A DNA stretch of 64,000 bases from Armillaria gallica. Taxonomy: Eukaryota; Basidiomycota; Agaricomycetes; Agaricales; Physalacriaceae. The stretch lies in NCBI GenBank assembly GCA_037576215.1, contig JBANDB010000002.1:5022001-5086000 (forward strand). Reading direction: 5' to 3'. The notes under the pieces were generated by a model, which saw only the letters and a list, made by a program, of their open reading frames with translations, was not told the DNA's origin and made no database searches. This document shows positions 56,268 through 64,000 of the stretch, piece after piece. Position 1 is the stretch's first letter. Every line of letters begins with the position of its first letter. The position numbers and the translations under genes were made by a program.

Positions 56268-58256
56268 ATGATTTGGATAGCACTACTCTGGTCAATTCTC
56301 CTGACAGTTGTGGTTTCTCAACCAGAGGAGAGACTACGCAATGCAGTCTGTGAAGCTATTTCTGATGCAATTTCGCCTGCTAGCGACGTCTTTTATTTTT
56401 GGGGCAAGTTGTTCTTCGTCGTCTCTACGCTCGTTCTTACGCTCGTCCAGAGCCGACCTACCTGAAGGATATCCACCACTGGGCCATCTCCAGCACCCAA
56501 AATCCTGCGTGCACGGTTGAGCCTGGTACCGCAGAAGACGTCGGCATTATTGTCAGTATTCAACCTGCCTTGTTTTAATCGAAACTAATACTTCCAACAG
56601 CTTGGAATACTCTCGTCTACTCAAACACCATTCGCAGTGAGACCCAAGCGCATCTTATGGCCTTTGTTACTTGTCTGACGGACCATGACCAGGTCAAAGG
56701 TGGTGGGCATGCATCCAACCCAGGATTCTCTTCCACGACCGGAGTACACATTGCCATGTCCCGTTTCTCCGAGGTAACCTACGATTCTACATCAGAAACT
56801 GCGATTATAGGTTCTGGCTTGGTTTGGGACGACGTCTATGCGTCTCTTGCACCACATGGCGTAAACGTCGTCGGTGGGAGAGTCACTGGAGTAGGTGTAG
56901 CGGGGTTTATTCTCGGTGGAGGTATGCGTCATATTGATGCAGTGGTCTAGGGCTGACCGTATGGTGCAGGCTTCTCGTGGTTAACCAATCAGTATGGTTT
57001 AACCATTGATACTGTTGTGGCGTATGAACTCGTGAAGCCTACTGGCGAGGTGGCTAACGTGACGGCAAATTCTGATCCTGATCTCTTTTTCGCTCTCAAG
57101 GTGTGTGTAGAATTTGGGGCATCAGGGTGACTTGGCTAATCGTTTTTATTCACTAATTCAGGGCGGACTCAATAATTTTGTGAGTTCGCAACTCTGGCTC
57201 GGTTTGTTCATTTCTTACGAGGTTCTAATTCTTCCGCAGGGCATCGTGACAAGATTCACGCTGAGGACTTTCCCTCAGGGCCAAGTATGGGTACGTCAAC
57301 CGAAGAGAAATAGCTGCACATTTATCTGATAATGTTTAGGGCGGACTCATAACCTACACGCAGGATCACCTCTCCGAAGTGAATGCCGCCACAGTGAAAT
57401 TCTCAAATGATGTCGCGGATCCGAAAGCTGCGATAATCACCACCTACAATTTTCTGCTCGGACAGGTAAGCTCGACCATTCTGGCGTCATGTGGCTGGCG
57501 CGAATAATCACCTTCACAGCCTGGAGTCTCTCAGCTACTTTTTTATGATGGACCTATCCCTCCCGATGGTATCTTCGACGACTTCCTTGCGATACCTCAC
57601 TTTACCCAGGACGTCAAAACAAGAGACTTTACGTCGCTCGTTCTTGCCTCACCTGCCAATGCAACTCAAAATTTGAGGTATTTTTTTTTGGAACTTGCCA
57701 GGTTCGGAATTCTCACGACAGCATCACAGAGGAGTTTTTAACACTGTATCTCTCCTGGGATACTCCGACACCCTGATCAACGCCATCGTGAATGAAACAA
57801 AGGTACGCTCCTTCTTTGCTGCAGGCGGACCATATACTAAGTTTCTCTTAGTTTTGGGGTGCGAAACTGAGCCTAGATACTGGACTTTTCATCTCCTATG
57901 ATGTTGAGCCGTTCCGTCCCAATATTTTCTCAGTCAGCGACACCCACACTGAATCTGCATACCCGCCCTCCCGCTCAGCTGGTCTTCTCCCACTGAACTT
58001 GTATTATGCATGGAGTTTTGATATATCGGACGATGCTTTCCATGATGCGATCCGGCAAAGTGCAGCACACCTGTACAATGTTGCTGTTGGCCAGGGACAA
58101 TCTGACATCGTCGGTGCCGCCGTCTATCCCAATTACGCCATTTTTGATACCCCTGTGGAGAGCATGTACGGAGGCAATGTGGCAAGGTTGAAGCAGATCA
58201 AGGCTTCCGTTGATCCTGACAATGTTATGGCGTTGGCGGGAGGGTTTAAGATATAA
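56268..58256 (+). CDS. Secreted FAD-linked oxidoreductase (berberine-bridge-enzyme-like)
   Basis: Flavoprotein oxidase, probably extracellular, acting on sugars or small alcohols. A signal peptide (MIWIALLWSILLTVVVSQ) begins about twelve exons that stay in frame to 58256. The first intron (56404-56450) is GC-AG. The FAD domain shows VKGGGHASNPGFSS, whose His is the usual covalent flavin attachment, then VWDDVYASLAPHGVNVVGG and VAGFILGGGFSWLTNQYGL. Later come FGIVTRFTLRTFPQGQ, LISYDVEPFRPN-like sequence (FISYDVEPFRPNIFS) and the C-terminal YPNYAIFDTPVESMYGGNVA, leading to LKQIKASVDPDNVMAL. The end matches the family, where a YG motif near NVARL is normal. The CxxC-type second flavin attachment is not seen, so attachment is likely single. 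Substrate is unknown. Confidence 0.9.
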
Positions 58257-58402
58257 CTTATTAGTGTATGCCATAAATGCAATGTATTGAACAACTCATA
58301 TGATCCAAGACAATTAGTGACAAGATGGTGAGAAAGAAAAATGCTAGATGAATAAATAAATATAATCGTCCGAAGGTGGGTAGTTACACAAGGGCGAGAA
58401 AA

Positions 58403-59292
58403 TCAGCGTATCAGTTTGAAATAAAGAATTATCAGGACAACGAGGACAAGAACCGCGATGAGAACGCCAAGGACAACTCGTTGCTTGTACATTCTGAAAG
58501 ATAGTGTTCAGCCAATAGGGTAGAGTAAACAGCAACATGACATACTGTCGTATCATGCCTTTGATTGTACCAGACGAACGATCAATAGAAATATCTGCAG
58601 TATGTAGCTGCGAACGCATGAGACAGGTCGTGCCTTAAAGAACAGTCAAGGGTAGACTGACCGTGTCCCTCGTGTTCTCAATCTGTTCCCTCTGAACTCG
58701 GAGGTTCCTCAATATATCCGCGCCTTGCGTTTCTGTCTCAGCGCAATCCGAGTAGAATCCGTGATTCTTCGGTTGCCATCGTTCAATGCTTCTGAGCCAG
58801 CCAGAAGTCTGGTCCGGTCATTACCCTCACCATATGGATCGTCCGAGGTGGCGGTAGTCTTGAAACGGTTGTTGCCTAGCAAGTCGGTACGAGATGCCTG
58901 TGAATGTAGGTCTTTGGAAAGCTTTTTGTACCGGTTCAAGTCGACTTTAGCCTGCTTGAGCCGGGCGCTGTATTGAGACCTTATCGAAAGGGGGATGCCT
59001 TGAATTTCAACTTCAAGTTGGGATATCTGTGTTGTATGAGCGAGTTGTTTCGGCAGAAATCAGGAAATGTACTATATCGTCTGCTGCATCCAGGTCTATC
59101 TCGACCTTGCGAAGAGTTGCTTTACGTTGCTCTGCACAACTGTTAGGGTCGTGCAACGTGAAGAATCTACGGTAGTCACTGACCTCCTTGTTGCTCCTTG
59201 ACTTCAACCTCAAGTTTCGTTCGTATGGACTGGATAAGGTGGTCAAAGTCCTGGTGGTAGTCCTCGAAAAGACCTGCTGGGGTTAAGTCCAT
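58403..59292 (-). CDS. VTI1: Vti1-type Qb-SNARE, one-base frameshift
   Basis: SNARE of Golgi, endosome and vacuole fusion. Read on the minus strand from ATG at 59292: MDLTPAGLFEDYHQDFDHLI, EQRKATLRKVEIDLDAADD, then YSARLKQAKVDLNRYKKLSK and the SNARE motif start LLAGSEALNDGNRRI. The SNARE helix continues DILRNLRVQREQIENTRDTL, IDRSSGTIKGMIRQMYKQR, and a C-terminal anchor VLGVLIAVLVLVVLIILYF ends the protein at 58403. Between IAL and ETE, near 58737-58744, one base is missing: the sequence reads GCGCTGAGACAG where a codon for Leu and GAG are expected. Because VTI1 is essential in yeast, and all splice sites here are sound, a sequencing error is more likely than real loss. Confidence 0.88.
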
Positions 59293-59436
59293 GGTTGTAC
59301 TGCGTAGACAGCATTTCGCGTTGGCGATGTTTGTCTGGATGGGTCGGAGATAAACACGTGCAACCGCTACCTCTGCCTTCCCTTTGCCGCCCATCATTTA
59401 CCAGGACGGCGCTATGTTCTTCTCTTCACACGTACC

Positions 59437-60775
59437 ATGCTGAACACCGATATCGATCTCGTCGCTTACGGCGACGACGAGCTTTTCCGACATGCGGAAC
59501 GCGTCAAAGACAAGGTGGTACTCATAACGGAGGCTTCGAACGGCATCGGCAGAGAGACTGCTATTCGCTTTGCGTTTTACGGGCGAGTATCTTCTTTCCA
59601 TGGCTTTCTGAAAGATAAGCATACTCAATATCTTCCCGTTACAGAGCAAAAGTCGTTATCGGAGACCAAGACGCGTCGAGGGCACAGGCAATTGTCCATG
59701 AAATTGTAACCGCCGGAGGGTACGAACACCTGTGCCAACCGATAATTTTTTGGGTTGACATATTCTGTAAACAGGGCCGCGGTCAGCGCTCTATGTAACG
59801 CTACTGTTTGGGATGATGCAGTCGCCCTTTTCGATTTGGCTATAAAGACTTACGGCGGCCTCGACATCGTTGTACGTGTACAGCTGGTTCATTCTCTCGA
59901 TTGAAGCTTATCATTGTTGGCGCCAAGGTTGCCAACACTGGAGTTACCGAAGTCGGCCAATTCACACAAGTATCTTTCGACAGTAATGGGAAGCCAGTGA
60001 AGCCTGATCTGACCACACTTGATGTGAACTTGGTTGGTATCCTCCACGGTAAACGCATTTTGTCGCCTCAACATGCATATCCTCATCTCTCTCCTTTTAC
60101 CTTAGCTGTACATCTAGCGCAATACTACCTCGCTCGGAAACGTCAGCCTAACAACTTGAAGGCCCTGGTAGTGCTTGGATCTATGGGTAAGCAATTTTAC
60201 GACCCAAATGGCTATCTCGCACCTATATTACCTACACAGCGTCATGGCACTGTTTACCTCAAGCTCCTCTATACAGCGCGTCAGGGTGTGCGGTTTTGGG
60301 CGCCATGCGAACCTTATATCCTGATCTCGAACAGAAAGATATCCGGACGGCCGTTATCAGTCCTTTCTTCGGTGTGTCAGATAATGACACACTCTCTTCA
60401 TTTGTAGAAGTCTCCACAAAAGATGTCTCGCTGTCACCCATCGCTCGTGTCGCTGGTTCAATATTTCATTCCGCCACCAATCCAGAGAAGGAAACCAATG
60501 GACGTGCATGGTTGATACGTGATGATGGTCCGCTTTACATGGTACCCCGAGAGGATTTGAATGAAGGTGTCTTCCGCACGTACAACAAGAGGTTCAACGG
60601 GTGGGTATGCATCACTGTGTCCACTTCACTGGCTGATTATATTTCCAGGCTGATGTCCACTGTCGTTGCTGTCAAACGTTTCTTACGAAACCCCGGCGAG
60701 TATCTCTTGAAGCCGTCATTGGTCATAACAGTCTTGGGCCTTTTCGGATTATACGCTTATAGCGCTCTCTTATGA
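59437..60775 (+). CDS. Short-chain dehydrogenase/reductase, copy 2, catalytic residues lost
   Basis: Paralogue of 53675-55583 with the same exon layout: 59437-59582, 59645-59719, 59775-59871, 59928 to about 60052, about 60108 to 60185, then from about 60240 to 60775 with a possible last intron. The first intron (59583-59644) is GC-AG, where copy 1 has GT. The cofactor loop reads LLITEASNGIG-like (VVLITEASNGIGRETA), with Glu in place of the first Gly. The catalytic block reads LYSASGCAVLGAMRTLYP, with Gly in place of the Tyr-x3-Lys lysine. A C-terminal hydrophobic anchor (LVITVLGLFGLYAYSALL) remains and the frame is otherwise open. It is probably a non-catalytic paralogue or an early pseudogene. 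Confidence 0.82.
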
Positions 60776-60996
60776 TACTCTGCAAACAATACAATAAAAT
60801 ACAGATGGTTCCTAATAAAGATACAGAAAGCTGGACAACATGTCATGAACTTGATGTCGACGGTACCGGGGCAGGCCCGTTTTGTTGACTAGAGAGTGGC
60901 CGTGGATCTTTAATGGGTGACCCGTTAACCTGTGACCCGCTAGCGGTGCTGTAAGGCTGTGAGAACGCAGTATTATCATAGAATGAGGCGAATGAA
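60776..60996. other. Convergent intergenic region
   Basis: Between the SDR copy 2 and ADA2 stop codons. A minus-strand frame here (60843-61040) could be joined to ADA2 only out of phase, so it is not called. Confidence 0.45.
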
Positions 60997-63193
60997 TTAC
61001 CTAGCGTCTTGTGATGACGAAGCATGGTTAGATGAAACATCAGAAGCGATGTTGAGAAATCCCTGCTGCACGAGGAAGTCCCATACTCGACTGGTCTTGT
61101 TCACATCGATCTTAACAAGCTCACGAGCTTCCCGCCGACGAAGCTTACCACCTCGCCGTGCATATTCTCGTACAAGAGTCTCCTTCACAACAAGGTATGG
61201 TTTTGGAAGGATGCGGAGCTGGGCGCATAGCACCTGTTCTGCAGGAGAGAGTAGATGCAGCGAAGGGCTGTTTGCAAGATTGAGAGGAACAGCTACAATA
61301 GGTTACACCTTAGTTGGTTACGGAAATGGATTAGAGCGAACTCACGCAGTTTACGGACAATGGGACCCTGCCCGGTAGATGAACCAGGGAGACGCGGTGT
61401 AGCCTCTCGTTCGTTACTCTTCCGGCCTTCGGAGTCGCCGCCAAAGGACACAAGACTGGCACGACGAGGGTCGGGACCGGATGACTGGCGCCGATATGGA
61501 TGCTTGTCGGTTGGGTAGTCGCGATGATTGGCTTTGGTGAGTGTCTGTGAAAGCATCGTGAGCTATTGATAAAGATGACCTGACACTACTGACTCGTTTC
61601 TGAAGATCGGATTTATACTTCTCGATATCCGCTGCAGTGACCAGGCCTAATCGTCTGTACTGTTGCAATTCCTGTATTCTTTGACGAAGAAGAGCTTCAT
61701 CTGAGAATATCGTCAGGATATATATCTGATTAGAGTTCCTATCACACTTACATAGAACATCAGCAGCAAAAATCTCGTAGTCAGCCGCGGTTTGTAACTT
61801 CGCAAAGGGTCGCAGGCGATGAACGATATCTCTATCCTCCCGTGAGCGTTTCTTGTCTGATGCTTGCATCTATATCATGATAATGAATCACCAATCAACC
61901 ATTGGAACGAACGACGTACCTTTTTGTAATCCAGCAGTCCACGATCAAACATAACCTCCTTACCCTCCAATCTCTTATCCACACGCTGGCTATACATCTC
62001 AAGCAACGAAAGCTTAAAAGCAAGGGATTCCTTCGTTTCAATTGGCGGTGGTTGCGTGACTTCCTCCACCTCCTCGTCTCCATCACCAGAGCTTGTCCCG
62101 TTCGCCAGCGCATCGTCAGATTTTGGCGGAAGACTTTCCCTCGTTGCCACACTCCCGTTCTCAGATGGTGGATGGTATCCGTTGATGCCGTTTATCATTG
62201 GCCCTTTGCCCGGTATTCGTCCTTTCTCTGCAGGGGGTGGAGGATTTCGACGTTCCTCTTCCCATTTTGCCCTCGCACGGACATCTAGATCCTCCTCATC
62301 CTCGATGATCTGATCGCCGTCCCATTCCAAACAAACCCCAAACTCTAAATCTTTCACCAAGTCCTCAGCCTCATTGTCTATTTCATGTTCAAACTCCAAA
62401 CGCCCAGGAAAGAAACCTTGGATTTCATGGATACCGGGTAAGGAGACAGGACCATGCTTAAGAGGAGGCGGTGGGGTGTCGTTTAAAGCTTGTATTCGCC
62501 GTCGTTTGCGCGCCTGGAATTCAGCCGGATCGACATTGAACTGTAAATCCAGTTTCTACATAATTAATAATAAGAGCGGTGAGAAGTAGGTGACGTCGTT
62601 GTACTCACCGGTATCGGCCAAGTCTGAGAGTCAATATAGACCTCGTTGTAATGTTTCTCGACCTCCTCTTTCGACCGCGTGCCTATATGCTCGGCTATCT
62701 TTTTCCAATTTCCGAAGCCTTGAGTGGCTATACCCTTCAGTAACAACAGTTCCCTGGCCAAACATATATTAGAATAGAGATGTCGAAGATATAAACAACG
62801 AACTCATCTGCGCCCCAATCCTCCGAAAATATAGGATACGAATTTATTTCCTAATGATGCCGAACTCAGTACTTGGCAAAATATTCATCATCGGGAAGCG
62901 ACGCACGATGACACGGTATGCATGGCCCCGCTTGTGGTGCCGAAATTCTCTTCCTGCACAAAAACAGGGCGGACAGATGTCGACGCCGTCGCCGGGTTCG
63001 CAGAGAGGGTCCGCGCACTTGATGCGCACACTATGTGTGAGGTCGCATCCACAAGAATCGCACGAGTACTGATCTCCTGGTTCATTAACTACGACCCCGT
63101 GGTCATTCAGGGCGACGATGAAGAGATAAATGCCACGCAATACGCACTTATAATGTCGTCGGGTCGGAGGGGCTTTCGCTGCGTTATCGTCAT
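60997..63193 (-). CDS. ADA2: SAGA/ADA complex transcriptional adaptor Ada2
   Basis: Partner of the Gcn5 acetyltransferase in SAGA; nuclear. The minus-strand gene starts MTITQRKPLRPDD at 63193, and a first intron leads to NEPGDQYSCDSCGCDLTHSV, the ZZ zinc finger, whose further Cys and His pairs follow (CADPLCEPGDGVDICPPCF, FRHHKRGHAYR). Next comes the SANT/Myb domain (ELLLLKGIATQGFGNWKKIA, EHIGTRSKEEVEKHYNEVY). A middle region contains FEHEIDNEAEDLVKDLEF, with LLDYKKMQASDKKRSREDRD and VHRLRPFAKLQTAADYE after it. The C-terminal SWIRM domain includes LSPAEQVLCAQLRILPKPYL and VNKTSRVWDFLVQQGFL. About eight exons, all phases consistent, no breaks found. The identification is certain. Confidence 0.95.
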
Positions 63194-64000
63194 TTCGACG
63201 GGCGTCGGAGGTATAAATCGCTGCTCAACGAATACCTAAAGGCCCAGCTGTCGAGCTAATATTCGAGATTCGACGTTGGCATCGTCAGCGTCGACGACGA
63301 CGACGCAGTGGTGGCAAATCGTTACGCTGCCTGTGACGCGTGACAGCGTGCACTGCCACTGCTTAATGTGGCAATGAACGTCGAAGTCGGACGAACAAAT
63401 CGCCGGGTTGCTGACCCCTGTCCGGACTCGCGGATCGTGAACATCTGTTTAACCCATCGCAGTTTTCGGGTTTGTATTCGCCCTCCGACAAAACTGTTAT
63501 CATGTTCCTTGCAGACAATCATTTTATATTCTAAATAAGTACTTACCTTCTTTCCGCTCAAGTTCCTAGATTCTGTACTGGTATGTTATCTTTTCTTACA
63601 TGCCATCTAGCCGGAGAATCTCCTAACTCCGCATTAAGTATCGAGTTATTTCAAGAAAGATATCATGAGATGTTTTCTACACGTTAGTATTACTCAATTT
63701 GGTACGGGCTACGTCAAGTGCCAGACGTACCATACTGAAACGATTTCCAACGCGGATGTAAAACCTTGTGCGGCTTCCCGCTACTCTGAGCTTCGCGGCT
63801 CAGCATTACTCAAGTGTTCTCCCACCAGAACTTCTTCTGTGACCTTCCTCTGAATTCCGACCAGTGCTTCTTTCGATTTGTGGACAAGTACTTCTCATGG
63901 CAGCAGAGTCTGGTCCTGAACACTACGATATGTTTCTTTGCCGCGCATAATCCAAGCGCTTAGGTGCAAAGCTTCTCAAACTCCTTTCAAGATGTCAATG
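63194..64000. other. Upstream region of ADA2 to window end
   Basis: No coding exon is supported. Short frames at 63322-63561 (minus) and 63665-63853 (plus) have no features. A gene could begin beyond the window edge. Confidence 0.45.

Noticed and set aside
60843..61040. An extra last exon for ADA2
   Set aside because: A GT-AG intron can be drawn after SSSQDA, but it joins in the wrong phase for the plausible downstream peptide; the stop at 60997 is used.
1..64000. tRNA, rRNA or CRISPR features
   Set aside because: Scanned for tRNA B-box-like words and for regularly spaced repeats; none were convincing. CRISPR arrays are not expected in a fungal nuclear genome.

Overview
The window is nuclear DNA of a filamentous basidiomycete, most likely an agaricomycete mushroom. 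The evidence is many GT-AG introns of about 45-60 bp, several introns per gene, and families typical of that group: DUF6593, an F-box-like multicopy family, an OTT_1508-like deaminase, AA9 and CE8 secreted enzymes, a carotenoid-ester-lipase-type carboxylesterase remnant and a DOPA-dioxygenase-like protein. I cannot name the species. Gene models were built by hand from splice sites, reading phase and protein-family similarity recalled from memory. No search was run, so exon ends may be off by a base or two.

Layout. 0-6.5 kb: gluconokinase, proteasome alpha subunit (PSMA4/PRE9 type), Ctr copper transporter, AA9 polysaccharide monooxygenase, and a small unknown protein. 7-20 kb: a gene-poor, repeat-bearing stretch with two copies of an F-box-like family, a decayed carboxylesterase, a RecQ helicase scrap inside an inverted repeat, an intact pectin methylesterase and a deaminase-fold protein. 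21-28 kb: a 0.4-kb repeat in inverted orientation on either side of a segment holding a polytopic membrane protein. 28.6-40.2 kb: a dense housekeeping block with a HAC1/XBP1-type bZIP factor, DUF6593 protein, CHZ-domain histone chaperone, ER FKBP, ATG3 and pterin dehydratase. 40.4-50.8 kb: a broken O-fucosyltransferase-like gene, an aminotransferase, a second pterin-dehydratase-like gene fused to two CCHC zinc knuckles, and a DOPA-dioxygenase-like gene made of very small exons. 51-63.2 kb: a third F-box-like copy, two short-chain dehydrogenase paralogues flanking a secreted FAD oxidase and the SNARE VTI1, then the SAGA subunit ADA2.

How the genes relate. As usual in fungi there are no operons. 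Functional themes are plant cell wall attack (AA9, CE8, secreted FAD oxidase), proteostasis and ER quality control (proteasome, HAC1-type factor, FKBP2 with an ER retention tail), autophagy and membrane traffic (ATG3, VTI1), and chromatin (CHZ chaperone, ADA2).

Most notable: (1) the bZIP gene is frame-broken in a way that a 53-nt non-spliceosomal, Ire1-type intron repairs exactly; (2) the pterin-dehydratase/zinc-knuckle fusion; (3) a tandem SDR pair in which one copy has lost the catalytic lysine; (4) several 3-14 nt exons; (5) repeated one-base frameshifts, one of them in the normally essential VTI1, which suggests homopolymer errors in the assembly.
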